From: HyVt-337 sp964428895 | GTDB taxonomy: Bacteria > Planctomycetota > Phycisphaerae > SM23-33 | Direction of reading: 5' to 3' | DNA: 40,726 nt | Assembly: GCA_964428895.1 (NCBI GenBank) | Contig: CAYRZU010000027.1 | Coordinates: forward strand, 1-40,726 | Part shown: in pieces, positions 1 through 7,797 of the stretch | Layout: each line of letters starts with the position of its first letter | How positions within the stretch are numbered: position 1 is the stretch's first letter | Translations under genes and position numbers: made by a program | The notes under the pieces: generated by a model | Seen by the model: the letters and a program-made list of their open reading frames with translations, nothing else | What the model was told of the DNA's origin: nothing | The model's database searches: none

Positions 1-8
1 TTCGTTAA

Positions 9-81
9 TACGCCCGGCGCGACTCGAACGCGCAACCTCTTGCTCCGGAGGCAAGCGCTCTATCCATTGAGCTACGGGCGC
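9..81 (-). tRNA. tRNA-Arg (anticodon CCG)
   Basis: Read on the minus strand this folds as a complete cloverleaf. The acceptor stem begins GCGCCCG and pairs with CGGGCGU (a G-U closing pair). The D-arm contains AGCUCAAUGGAUAGAGC, the anticodon stem-loop is CUUGC-CUCCGGA-GCAAG with CCG at positions 34-36, and the T-arm carries the GUUCGAGUC loop. The discriminator base is A at position 9 and CCA is not encoded, so CCA would be added after transcription. It decodes CGG arginine codons. Confidence 0.93.
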
Positions 82-122
82 AAATGCCGCGGACGGGCCT
101 GACGCCCATCAGCGGCTTGCGT

Positions 123-150
123 ATTCTCGCATGGCTCGCGCGGAAGTCAA
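123..150 (-). promoter_or_regulatory. Candidate sigma70-type promoter of the tRNA-Arg
   Basis: On the minus strand there is a TTGACT -35 box (145-150), a 16-nt spacer and a GAGAAT -10 box (123-128), about 42 nt upstream of the mature tRNA 5' end. The placement suits a tRNA precursor with a short leader. Seen by eye only. Confidence 0.45.
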
Positions 151-193
151 TTCTATTGCGGATTGCGGAGTGCCGATTGCGGAATAGAGCGGC

Positions 194-199
194 TACAAT
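194..199 (+). promoter_or_regulatory. -10-like box TACAAT directly before ispG
   Basis: TACAAT ends 9 nt before the ispG ATG, so transcription would be expected to start at or within a base or two of the start codon. No purine-rich Shine-Dalgarno is present and no good -35 box is seen. This suggests a leaderless ispG mRNA. Confidence 0.4.
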
Positions 200-208
200 G
201 CGGCCGCG

Positions 209-1309
209 ATGAGTGAAGGCAGCAGCTATCCAAGTATCGAGCGACGCCCCACGCGAGCGGTCGACGTCGGCGGCGTGACGATTGGCGGCGGGGCGCCGGT
301 GGTGGTCCAGTCGATGACGAACACCACCACCGACGACGTCGAGGCCACGTGCGACCAAATCGCCGAGCTGGTCGCCGCCGGCTGTGAGATTGTGCGCGTG
401 GCCGCCGCCACGCCGGAAGACACCGCCGCGCTGCCGGCGATTGTGGCGGCCGTCAACGTGCCCGTGGTGGCCGACGTGCACTTCCACTTCGAACGCGCGT
501 TGGAGGCCATCGACGCCGGCGTGCCCAAGATTCGCCTGAACCCGGGCAACATCGGCGACCGCGATCAGGTCCGGCAGGTCATCGCCGCCGCCCAGGCCGC
601 CGGGGTGGCCATCCGCGTGGGCGTCAACGAAGGCTCCATCGTCGAACGGCGCGCCGGCGATCAAAGAGAGGCCGATCTCGACAAGCCCCTGGTCGATCTA
701 ATGGTCGACAAGATGGCCGAGTACCTGGAAGTCTTTGAAGAGGCCGACTTCGAGAAGCTCGTCCTTTCGGCCAAGAGTCACGACGTGCTGACCACGGTGG
801 CCGTCAACCGCCGCATTGCCGAGCGATGGGACTGGCCCCTGCACCTGGGCGTCACCCATGCCGGCCTGCCCGAAGACGCCGCCGTCAGTTCCGCCGCGGC
901 CCTAGGGGCCCTGCTGGCCGACGGCATCGGCGACACCGTTCGCCTGAGTTTTTCCGGTGATCCGGTGGCGGAAGTTCGCGCCGCTTACGATTTGCTCGGC
1001 GCCTTGCGCCTGCGCGACCGCCGCAGCGTAAATCTGGTAGCCTGCCCCACCTGCGGGCGCTGCCAAATGGACGTAGCCGCCCTGGCCCGCGAGGTCAAGA
1101 CCGCCCTGGCCGAGTTCAACACGCCGCTAACGGTGGCGGTGATGGGCTGTGTGGTCAACGGCCCCGGCGAAGCCGACGGCGCCGACATCGCCGTCTGCGC
1201 CGGCAAGGACAAAGCCATCCTCTACGTCCGCGGCGAAAAACGCGCCACCCTCACCGCCAACGAAATCACCCCCGCCATCCGCGACGAACTGGCCAAGCTC
1301 ACCCGCTAG
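209..1309 (+). CDS. ispG: 4-hydroxy-3-methylbut-2-en-1-yl diphosphate synthase (flavodoxin/ferredoxin) IspG
   Basis: IspG (GcpE) is the [4Fe-4S] enzyme that converts MEcPP to HMBPP in the cytosolic MEP isoprenoid pathway. The 366-residue length matches the short two-domain bacterial form. The N-terminal TIM barrel shows VVQSMTNT near residue 33 and KIRLNPGNIG near 107-116. In the C-terminal cluster domain C279, C282, C314 and E321 have exactly the spacing of the E. coli ligands, within CPTCGRC and GCVVNGPGE. The start ATG at 209 lies 9 nt after a TACAAT box with no Shine-Dalgarno. The gene converges on the FNT gene with a hairpin between them. dxs and ispA, of the same route, lie near the other end of the window. 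Confidence 0.96.
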   Translation: MSEGSSYPSIERRPTRAVDVGGVTIGGGAPVVVQSMTNTTTDDVEATCDQIAELVAAGCEIVRVAAATPEDTAALPAIVAAVNVPVVADVHFHFERALEAIDAGVPKIRLNPGNIGDRDQVRQVIAAAQAAGVAIRVGVNEGSIVERRAGDQREADLDKPLVDLMVDKMAEYLEVFEEADFEKLVLSAKSHDVLTTVAVNRRIAERWDWPLHLGVTHAGLPEDAAVSSAAALGALLADGIGDTVRLSFSGDPVAEVRAAYDLLGALRLRDRRSVNLVACPTCGRCQMDVAALAREVKTALAEFNTPLTVAVMGCVVNGPGEADGADIAVCAGKDKAILYVRGEKRATLTANEITPAIRDELAKLTR

Positions 1310-1317
1310 CGCAAAAC

Positions 1318-1351
1318 AGCGGGCGATCCCGGGGTGTCGGAATCGCCCGCT
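1318..1351. terminator. Hairpin between convergent ispG and FNT genes
   Basis: AGCGGGCGAT (1318-1327) pairs perfectly with ATCGCCCGCT (1342-1351) around a 14-nt loop. It lies 8 nt after the ispG stop and 23 nt beyond the FNT stop, so it could serve both directions. There is no long U-tract on either side. Confidence 0.55.
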
Positions 1352-1374
1352 GATCCATTTGCTGTCACGTGCGA

Positions 1375-1827
1375 CTAGCTTGGGTCTTCACAGCACGGCT
1401 TGACCTCCTCTTCGGCGGCCTGGCCGTTGTCGCGAACGTGGCCGTAGAAGTAGACCAGCCCCACGAAAATCACGCCGCCGACGATGTTGCCCAGCGTCAC
1501 CGCGATCAGGTTGTGCGACCACATCGTGCCCCAGCTCAGGCCGCTCAGCGCCTCGCCCGCCGCCGGCCCCCAAGCCACCTTGCCCTTGGCGAAAATGCCC
1601 GCCGGGATGAAGTACATGTTCGCCACCGAGTGTTCAAAGCCGATCGTCACGAACGTCATGATCGGGAAGAACATCGCCATGATCTTGCCGGCCACCTCCT
1701 TGGCTGCGATCGCCATCATCACCGCCAGGAACAGCATCTTCTTAAAGGGCAGCTTGGCCTTGGTGGTCCCGATGTCGACGGACGCGTTGGCCACCTCCGA
1801 GGGGGTGAAGAAGTACACCTGAGGCAT
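1375..1827 (-). pseudogene. Formate/nitrite transporter (FNT/FocA family) lacking its N-terminal half
   Basis: The family moves formate or nitrite across the inner membrane as a pentameric channel. The 150-residue product starts like a normal FNT (MPQVYFFTPSEVANASVD, then KAKLPFKKMLFL). It then jumps in frame to the second half of the family, AVMMAIAAKEVAGKI, FEHSVANMYFIPAG with the pore histidine, and NLIAVTLGNIVGG. Roughly 120-140 residues (TM1-TM3 and most of TM4) are missing; full-length members have about 270-290. The join is near 1721-1732. The start at 1827 has a clear AAGGAG 8 nt upstream, so initiation looks intact, and longer upstream reading is not FNT-like. An intrinsic terminator precedes it. 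It may be a decayed gene, a functional half-protein or an assembly collapse. Type pseudogene is my best guess. Confidence 0.7.
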
Positions 1828-1854
1828 CTGTCCAACTCCTTGGTTGAGGGAACG

Positions 1855-1888
1855 AAAACCGCCGCTGCCCACGCAATGGCAACGGCGG
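1855..1888 (-). terminator. Intrinsic terminator between wtpC and the FNT gene
   Basis: On the minus strand CCGCCGTTGCC (1888-1878) pairs along all 11 positions, one of them a G-U, with GGCAGCGGCGG (1869-1859) around an 8-nt loop, followed directly by TTTTCGTT. This is a classic rho-independent terminator. It lies 91 nt after the wtpC stop and only about 30 nt before the FNT start codon, so it either ends the formate operon or attenuates FNT expression. Confidence 0.8.
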
Positions 1889-1979
1889 ATGGAAACGGCG
1901 TACGGTAGCGAAATCCCCCGAACGATCAAGGGCTTTCTGGCCGCATTCGATGAGGGCGCCTGACCGCCGGTCGCCTGTC

Positions 1980-3017
1980 TCACAGGCAATGAACAGCTGA
2001 GCTCTTGAAGGTAGCGTAGACCTGGCGCCCGGGCTCGATCCCCAGCGATTCGAAGGAGCCGTGCGTGATCAGCGCCACTAACGACAGCTCCCCCGCCGCC
2101 ACGCGCACCGCCAGCAACGAATCCCGATGTGTCCAATCCGCCACGCGACAACGGAACTGGTTGCGGGCGCTGCTGGCGAAGGGCTGATCCGAGAGAATGA
2201 TCTCCTCGGGCTTGATCCAGATGTGTTCGGTCGCCTCGGTGGCGGAGCTGACGTGAATGTCCACGTCGCAGACGCGGCAGACCTTCCGGCGGACGTCCGA
2301 AACCGCCAACACGTTCCGCAAGCCCAGGAACGCCGCCACCTGCGTGTCGCTGGGACGCCGAAAGAGTTCCTCCGGCGTGCCCACCTGATGTAGGCGCCCG
2401 TTCAGCAGCACCGCCACCCGGTCGCCCAGGGCCATGGCCTCTTCCGGATCGTGCGTCACGTGAAGGAAGGCCGTGCCGAGCTCGCGGTTGATTCGCTTCA
2501 GCTCGCCTCGCAACCGGGCCCGCACGTTGGCGTCCAACGCCGATAGCGGCTCGTCCAGCAGCAGCACTTTCGGCCCGGCCGCCAACGCCCGCGCCAACGC
2601 CACCCGCTGCTGCTCCCCGCCGGAGAGCCCCGCCGGGCGTCGATCCAACAACGGCTCAATCTTCAGCAGCGCCGCCAAGGCCGCGACACGCTCCTGAATC
2701 TCCGCCCGATTCGCACCGGCCGCTCGCAGGCCGTAACCGATGTTCCCCGCCGCCGTCATGTGCGGAAACAGCGCATAATCCTGATAGACCATCGACATCG
2801 GCCGGCGCTCCGGCGGCGCCGCCGTGATATCCTCGCCGCCCAGCAGCAACGAGCCCGTCCGCGGCGCCCGCAGCCCCGCCACCGTCTCCAGCAACACGCT
2901 CTTGCCGACTCCCGATGGCCCCAGCACGACCACGTATTCTCCGGGCGCGACCATCAGCGACACCTCGGCCAACTCAAACGCGCCCAGCCGAATCCCGATG
3001 TCACGCAGTTCGAGCAT
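1980..3017 (-). CDS. wtpC: Tungstate/molybdate ABC transporter ATP-binding protein (WtpC/ModC family)
   Basis: This is the ATPase subunit energising oxyanion import at the inner membrane. Walker A GPSGVGKS lies near residue 33, the Q-loop in VYQDYALFPH, the ABC signature LSGGEQQRVALARAL near 130, Walker B VLLLDEPLSALD follows, and the switch histidine is in HVTHD. The last ~110 residues form a TOBE-like C-terminal domain, usual for ModC/WtpC regulatory subunits. At 345 residues it has the family length. The start overlaps the 3' end of the permease gene by 17 nt, with GGAGG upstream, so translation is probably coupled. WtpC versus ModC cannot be settled from the ATPase alone; the binding protein upstream points to WtpC. 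Confidence 0.85.
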   Translation of the reverse strand: MLELRDIGIRLGAFELAEVSLMVAPGEYVVVLGPSGVGKSVLLETVAGLRAPRTGSLLLGGEDITAAPPERRPMSMVYQDYALFPHMTAAGNIGYGLRAAGANRAEIQERVAALAALLKIEPLLDRRPAGLSGGEQQRVALARALAAGPKVLLLDEPLSALDANVRARLRGELKRINRELGTAFLHVTHDPEEAMALGDRVAVLLNGRLHQVGTPEELFRRPSDTQVAAFLGLRNVLAVSDVRRKVCRVCDVDIHVSSATEATEHIWIKPEEIILSDQPFASSARNQFRCRVADWTHRDSLLAVRVAAGELSLVALITHGSFESLGIEPGRQVYATFKSSAVHCL

Positions 3018-3819
3018 GGTCGACCTCCCCTGCTCGCCGACGAGCCAGCACCCGCAGCGCCACGAACACCAACACGCAAATCAGCACCAGCAGCACCGCC
3101 ACGGACCGCGCGTGCGCCAGGCCGAACTCCTGCAGCCGCTGGAACACCATCACCGGGGCCGTCATCGGGTGATAGGCGATGATCATGACCGCCCCGAACT
3201 CGCCGATGCCGCGACCCAACATCAAGATCAGCCCGGAAGCCACCCCGCGCCACGCCAACGGCAGGGAGATCGTAAAGAACACGCGCCCCGGCGAAGCCCC
3301 CAGCGACCGCGCCGCCTCCTCCAACCGAACCGGAACCGCCTCGAACGCCTCGCGCGCCGCATTGACCAGGAACGGCACCGACACGAACGCCATCGCGACC
3401 GCAATCCCCGCCACCGAGTCCACCAACCCCCCGCCGGTCGCCCGCCCCAACAAGGACTCTCGGCCGATCACCGTCAGCAGCGCCACGCCGGCGGCCGTCC
3501 GCGGAATCACGATCGGCAAGTCCACAATCGCCAACACCACCTCCCGACCAACAAACCGCTTCCGTGCCAACAGGTACGCCAACGGAATTCCGCCGACCGC
3601 CGAGACCACCGTCGCCGCCAACGCCGCCACCAGCGTCACTCGGATCGAGGCGAGCACGTCTCGGTCCGTTGCCGCGGCGCCGAGCTCCTCCCCGGAGGTC
3701 GTCATCGCCAACCCCAAGATCGGCCCCAACACCAACACCAACACCGCCAAGCCCAGCATCGCCATCACCGCCTGAAACCACAGCGATCGGCCTCGGCCGG
3801 ACGTCGTCGAATTCATCAT
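3001..3819 (-). CDS. wtpB: Tungstate/molybdate ABC transporter permease (WtpB/ModB family)
   Basis: This is the integral membrane channel subunit of the oxyanion importer, 272 residues. It has a hydrophobic first helix (FQAVMAMLGLAVLVLVLGP), about six membrane segments, and the EAA loop that docks to the ATPase (EEAARSLGASPGRVFFTISL) near residue 180. The ATG at 3819 overlaps the wtpA stop as ATGA and has AAAGGA about 8 nt upstream. Upstream in-frame codons lie inside wtpA and are not family-like, so the longer reading is rejected. Ends overlap wtpC. The genes clearly work as one transporter. Confidence 0.87.
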   Translation of the reverse strand: MMNSTTSGRGRSLWFQAVMAMLGLAVLVLVLGPILGLAMTTSGEELGAAATDRDVLASIRVTLVAALAATVVSAVGGIPLAYLLARKRFVGREVVLAIVDLPIVIPRTAAGVALLTVIGRESLLGRATGGGLVDSVAGIAVAMAFVSVPFLVNAAREAFEAVPVRLEEAARSLGASPGRVFFTISLPLAWRGVASGLILMLGRGIGEFGAVMIIAYHPMTAPVMVFQRLQEFGLAHARSVAVLLVLICVLVFVALRVLARRRAGEVDHARTA

Positions 3820-4796
3820 GGCTCGTTCCTTTGATTCACGCGGGCGACGCACAGCGGCTGCAGCCGATCGGGCAACTCGGCGAGCCCGTCCGCCGGCGCC
3901 GGCGTCAGGCACGGCTGCCCGTTGCGCTGCATCACCTCGCGGCCGACCTCGGACAGCAATAGCGCCACCCACGCTTCCGACAACGACGGATTCGGCGCGC
4001 CGACCGGGATCGTTACCGAGTAAACGATGGGCTCACCCCTGCGAATCATCGTCTCGCCCGGCCGCTTGCCCGTCAACGGCACCGAAGCCCTCCGATAGGC
4101 GTCGGCCATCACCGGATCGGACAGGTTCAGCTCCGCCGGCAGCCGGATCATCGGCAATCCATGCTGGAGCGCCACGGAGCGGTACGTCAGTAGGTAGTCG
4201 ATCTCCCCCGTGCCCAACAGTGCGAGCAAGTCGGTCGACTTCGGCCGAAGTACCGTGCGCTGCCCAGCCAATTGCTCGGCCAGGTTCGGCTGGGCCAATG
4301 CGCGCCCGGTTAGCTGGAACACATGCAGCGCGCGATAGCCGGCCGGGTCGCAGTCCGGGTCGCTTCGGCCAATCACCACGCCCGGCCGCGCCAAGACAAT
4401 CGGCCAGTTGTAGAGATCGACCACGCCCGCAAGGATCGACTTGTCCCGATAAGCGATCACCATTTCATTGGTGGCGAAGTGGATGTTAAACCGCGCGTGG
4501 GTGGGCATGAGCAGCTCTTCAACCACCCTCGCGTCGGCCGACATCAGCACGTCGCAGGGCCTGGCCAGGTCGGTGACCTTCCTGGCGCACAGCCGACTGC
4601 CGGCGGCCTCGGCACGGACCTTTACCGATGGGTGCGCTGTCTCAAACAGCGCCGCCAGTTCCCGGACCGGCACGGCCAGACTGCCGGCGTGGAACACGAT
4701 TAGCTCCTCGCCCCGCCGGTCGGCCCGCCTGCAGTTGGTCGTCACAGCGGCCGCGATCAACAGCGCCCCCAACGCACAGATTGCTCCCGTTCGCAT
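3816..4796 (-). CDS. wtpA: Tungstate/molybdate-binding protein (WtpA-like) of the ABC importer
   Basis: This is the extracytoplasmic solute-binding protein, 326 residues, delivering WO4/MoO4 to WtpB. It starts with a hydrophobic export segment (MRTGAICALGALLIAAAVTT) and a nearby cysteine. The lipobox is poor (TTNC), so lipid attachment is uncertain. After it come IVFHAGSLAVP near residue 34 and GRSDPDCDPAGYRAL in mid-protein, both characteristic of the WtpA/TupA-like branch rather than classic ModA. The ATG at 4796 shares a base with the fdhD stop (TGATG), indicating coupling; a longer reading into fdhD is discarded. A tungstate-type transporter beside a formate dehydrogenase suggests that the enzyme may be supplied with tungsten. 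Confidence 0.83.
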   Translation of the reverse strand: MRTGAICALGALLIAAAVTTNCRRADRRGEELIVFHAGSLAVPVRELAALFETAHPSVKVRAEAAGSRLCARKVTDLARPCDVLMSADARVVEELLMPTHARFNIHFATNEMVIAYRDKSILAGVVDLYNWPIVLARPGVVIGRSDPDCDPAGYRALHVFQLTGRALAQPNLAEQLAGQRTVLRPKSTDLLALLGTGEIDYLLTYRSVALQHGLPMIRLPAELNLSDPVMADAYRRASVPLTGKRPGETMIRRGEPIVYSVTIPVGAPNPSLSEAWVALLLSEVGREVMQRNGQPCLTPAPADGLAELPDRLQPLCVARVNQRNEP

Positions 4797-5608
4797 CACG
4801 GCCCGCTCAGCCCTTCGATCCGCCCCGGATGCGTGTAGACGTTCATCCGGCCGCCGCGAACGAACCCGCATAGCGTGATGTGCCAATGATCGGCCGCCTC
4901 AACGGCCAGCGAGGTCGGGCCGGAGACCGCGATGATCACTTCCAGCCCGGCCCGGGCGGCCTTGGCGACCATTTCAAAACTCACCCGACCGGAGAGCACC
5001 CCCCCACAGCCGGCCGTCGAGCGGCCCGCCAGCAGGCAGGCGCCGATGGCCTTGTCCAACGCGTTGTGGCGGCCGATATCCTCCGCGGCGGCGAGACACT
5101 CGCCGCCCCCGTCGAACACGCCCGCCGCATGCGTCCCGCCGGTCGAGGCGAAGACCGACTGACCTTCCCGTAACACTTCGGTCAACGCCTGACAGCGCGC
5201 CTCGCTGACAGTCAGCGAGGCCCCGCACGCAGGCACGGCTGCCATCAGCTTGGCGATGTTCCGCGAGCCGCACATACCGCACGAACTGGCCACGATCAGG
5301 TTCCGCTCGACCCCGGCCGGCGCCGGATTGCTCAGCCGAATGGCCACCGCATCCGGGTTGCCCCGGCCGACCGCGATCTCCGCGATGTCGTCGGCGGTCT
5401 CGATCAGCCCTTCCGAAAACAGAAAGCCCGCCGCCAAGGCCTCCACTTCCGTCGGCGTGCACATCACCGTAAAGCTCCCGACCTGATCGATCATCAACGT
5501 GATCGCCCGTTCGACGGCCACATCGTCGGCCTCCGCCGATTGCGACGGCAGACGATGGATCGTCTCCCGGCTGACGGCTTCGCTTGCGTTGTTGGTCGAT
5601 TCGGTCAT
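4796..5608 (-). CDS. fdhD: Formate dehydrogenase accessory sulfurtransferase FdhD
   Basis: FdhD transfers sulfur from a cysteine desulfurase to the bis-MGD cofactor, which formate dehydrogenases need for activity. The 270-residue protein shows the hallmark SSCGMCG with C110 and C113, the paired cysteines of the sulfur-transfer loop. It also has EGLIETADDI near residue 66 and the conserved AAEDIGRHNALDKAIG. The start is 5 nt after the MOSC::mogA stop. Its place between cofactor genes and the transporter, in the same operon as fdhA, fits its role. Confidence 0.95.
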   Translation of the reverse strand: MTESTNNASEAVSRETIHRLPSQSAEADDVAVERAITLMIDQVGSFTVMCTPTEVEALAAGFLFSEGLIETADDIAEIAVGRGNPDAVAIRLSNPAPAGVERNLIVASSCGMCGSRNIAKLMAAVPACGASLTVSEARCQALTEVLREGQSVFASTGGTHAAGVFDGGGECLAAAEDIGRHNALDKAIGACLLAGRSTAGCGGVLSGRVSFEMVAKAARAGLEVIIAVSGPTSLAVEAADHWHITLCGFVRGGRMNVYTHPGRIEGLSGP

Positions 5609-5613
5609 GTCAC

Positions 5614-6549
5614 CTAATGACGGTCAAGCCCGTGCCGTGTGAACAGCACGTGCTCGACCGTTCCGAGAATCTCAGGTACATATTCACTGACCGCCCGAAC
5701 GCTGCCGGGGACGGCGTAGATCTGCGTGGTCCCGGCCACGCCGGCCACGCTGCGACTCAAGCGCGCCGCGGGCTTATCCGCGCCGAACTTGGCCCGGATG
5801 TGCTCCATGATGCCGGGCAGCACCTTCTCGCAGGCGGCCGAGACGACTTCCGGCGCGATGTCGCGCGGCCCTACGCCCGTCCCACCAACGGTGAACACGA
5901 TATCCACGCCGCCCGCGACAGCCTGTCGAAGCGCCCCATCCAATCGGTCCGCATCATCCGGCAGCAGCATCGTGTCGATCTGCTCGTGCCAGCGGGTGGG
6001 CCCGAAGAACTCCCCCAGCAATTCGACCGCCTTCGGGCCGGAGCGGTCCTCATACTCGCCCGCCGAGGCCCGGTCGCTCAGCGTGATCACCAACACCCGT
6101 AACGGCCGCGCGATGTGCTCGACCGCATCACCCGCCGCGACCGCGCCGCCCTGGATCACCCGACAGAACACGCCCTCGGTCGGCATGACGCATTGGCCGA
6201 CCTCTTTGAAGATCGTGCAGGCGTGGCCGTGACAGTCCTTGCCGATCTGCGTTAGCTCCAACTCAACCGGCCCGATTCGAAACCGATCCAGCACCGCCGC
6301 AGCGCCCAGGTCCACGCCCCGTAGCGTCAGATTCTCGGCAAACTCGCCCGGCTGCGTGTCACGTCCGCTGCGCTCGACGAATTCGGCGATGGTTTCCGCC
6401 GCCAGCAGGCTCACCTGCCGGTGCCACGGGCCCGCGTGGGCATCGCTCACCACCCCGCACAGGTCGAGTTCGACCCGCTCGACCGGTGTCTTGGCCGTGC
6501 CTTTAACGGTCGAGACGTTTACCGAAATGACCTCGCCCTTATTCGACAT
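5614..6549 (-). CDS. mog: MOSC domain / MogA molybdopterin adenylyltransferase fusion
   Basis: The 311-residue protein joins two domains. Residues ~1-150 are a MOSC-type sulfur-carrier domain (VELDLCGVVSDAHAG, GEFAENLTLRGVDL, IGKDCHGHACTIF with candidate sulfur-binding cysteines). Residues ~155-311 are MogA/MoaB, which activates molybdopterin by adenylylation (LVITLSDRASAGEYEDRSG, FTVGGTGVGPRDIAPE). The start at 6549 lies inside the last codons of moaC (11-nt overlap); the earlier in-frame ATG at 6576 adds a non-conserved WWRRPR peptide. The MOSC part could handle sulfur on the cofactor, next to FdhD. Substrate of the MOSC half is inferred only. Confidence 0.87.
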   Translation of the reverse strand: MSNKGEVISVNVSTVKGTAKTPVERVELDLCGVVSDAHAGPWHRQVSLLAAETIAEFVERSGRDTQPGEFAENLTLRGVDLGAAAVLDRFRIGPVELELTQIGKDCHGHACTIFKEVGQCVMPTEGVFCRVIQGGAVAAGDAVEHIARPLRVLVITLSDRASAGEYEDRSGPKAVELLGEFFGPTRWHEQIDTMLLPDDADRLDGALRQAVAGGVDIVFTVGGTGVGPRDIAPEVVSAACEKVLPGIMEHIRAKFGADKPAARLSRSVAGVAGTTQIYAVPGSVRAVSEYVPEILGTVEHVLFTRHGLDRH

Positions 6550-6994
6550 CGCTCTTGGTCTTCTCCACCAGTTCAACGCCTTCGATCCGCATGGCCTTGT
6601 CGACGGCCTTGCACATGTCGTAGACCGTCAGCAGCGCCACGCTGACGGCCATCAGGGCTTCCATCTCCACCCCGGTTCGGCCCACGCACTGGGCTTCCGC
6701 GCGAGCGGCCACGCACGCTTCGCCTACGTCCAACTCCACCGACACGCAATCAAGCGGCAGGCTGTGGCACAGCGGGATCAGCTCGGCCGTTCGCTTGGCC
6801 GCTTGGATTCCCGCGATCTGGGCCACCGTCAGCACGTCGCCTTTGGCGATGTCGTTCTCCCGGATCCGCTGGGCCGTCGCCGGGGCCATTTCGATTCGTC
6901 CGGTCGCCACGGCCCGCCGTTGCTGAGGCGGCTTGTGCCCGACGTCGACCATCCGCGCCTTGCCCTGGTCGTCCACGTGTGACAAGTCCTTCAT
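6539..6994 (-). CDS. moaC: Cyclic pyranopterin monophosphate synthase MoaC
   Basis: MoaC converts the MoaA product (3',8-cH2GTP) to cyclic pyranopterin monophosphate, the first stable molybdopterin precursor. The 151-residue length is normal. Family marks are LSHVDDQGKARMVDVG at the N-terminus, AKRTAELIPLCHSLPLDCV in the middle and GVEMEALMAVSVALLTVYDMCKA, truncated here to GVEMEALMAVSVALLTVYD, carrying the active-site region near residues 108-126. It begins just 2 nt after the moaA stop and overlaps the next gene by 11 nt. Confidence 0.96.
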   Translation of the reverse strand: MKDLSHVDDQGKARMVDVGHKPPQQRRAVATGRIEMAPATAQRIRENDIAKGDVLTVAQIAGIQAAKRTAELIPLCHSLPLDCVSVELDVGEACVAARAEAQCVGRTGVEMEALMAVSVALLTVYDMCKAVDKAMRIEGVELVEKTKSDVE

Positions 6995-6996
6995 CG

Positions 6997-7797
6997 CTAA
7001 CCTCCGATCCCATGCATCCAGTTATGCTCGCACGGCCCACCGGTGGCTGGCTTGGCCTCGGCGGCACGTCGCAACGCCTCGGCGGCGCCCAGTTCGCGCA
7101 CGTTGAAGGCGGCGTCCGAAAACAGGCACGGTCGAACGTGGCCGTCACTGGCCAGGCGGAGGCGATTGCATCGTGGGCAGTCGCCGCCGGCGCCGCCTTC
7201 AACCACCGTGAACTCGCCCGTCGCGAAGTGCATGTGGCGAATCAGCCGCACCTCGAAGTCGCGCCGGCGGCCGAACTCCTGAATCGCCTCAACGTCGCCG
7301 TCGACCGAGAACTCACCCACCACGCAGTTAAGCTTGATCGGCGCCAGGCCGGCCGCCTCGGCCGCGTCGATGCCGGCCAACACCGCCGCCACGTCCCCAC
7401 CGCGCGTGATCTCCGCGAAACGCTGCGGATCGAGCGTGTCCAGGCTCACGTTGACGCGACCCAACCCCGCCGCGACCAGCGCCGGGGCGTATTGCGGCAA
7501 TAGGATGCCGTTCGTCGTCATGGACAGATCGTCGATACCGCCGATCGCCGCGATCATGCGCACCAGTTCGACGATGTCTCGCCGGGTCAGCGGCTCGCCG
7601 CCAGTCAGGCGAACATGGCGCACGCCCATGCCGACAGCGACGCCAACGACCTCGACAATCTCCTCATAGGACAGGATGTCGTCGTGGTTCAACATCTCCA
7701 CGCCGTCGGCCGGCATGCAGTACCGGCAGCGCAGGTTGCAGCGGTCCGTCACGGACACGCGCAAGTAAGAGAGCTCTCGGCCGAACGGATCGATCAT
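6997..7797 (-). CDS. moaA: GTP 3',8-cyclase MoaA, compact variant
   Basis: MoaA is a radical SAM enzyme that rearranges GTP in the first step of molybdopterin synthesis. The N-terminal cluster motif CNLRCRYC has C20, C24 and C27. The second cluster, which binds GTP, is in CPRCNRLRL and RPCLF with C207, C210 and C224. The catalytic GG tail is present (MHGIGG). At 266 residues it is about 60 shorter than E. coli MoaA. The segment between the barrel and the second cluster is replaced by a short HMHFATGEFTVVEGGAGG link. All key residues remain, so this looks like a compact subfamily rather than damage. The ATG overlaps the moeA stop (ATGA). Confidence 0.9.
   Translation of the reverse strand: MIDPFGRELSYLRVSVTDRCNLRCRYCMPADGVEMLNHDDILSYEEIVEVVGVAVGMGVRHVRLTGGEPLTRRDIVELVRMIAAIGGIDDLSMTTNGILLPQYAPALVAAGLGRVNVSLDTLDPQRFAEITRGGDVAAVLAGIDAAEAAGLAPIKLNCVVGEFSVDGDVEAIQEFGRRRDFEVRLIRHMHFATGEFTVVEGGAGGDCPRCNRLRLASDGHVRPCLFSDAAFNVRELGAAEALRRAAEAKPATGGPCEHNWMHGIGG

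Noticed and set aside
1828..2151. N-terminal extension of the FNT gene to 258 residues
   Set aside because: The added residues are not transporter-like and run through the terminator and into wtpC. The ATG at 1827 has a good ribosome site and family-like N-terminus.
6997..7797. Internal deletion in moaA
   Set aside because: It is short, but the replacement segment is smooth and all catalytic residues are kept. It fits a compact subfamily better than damage.
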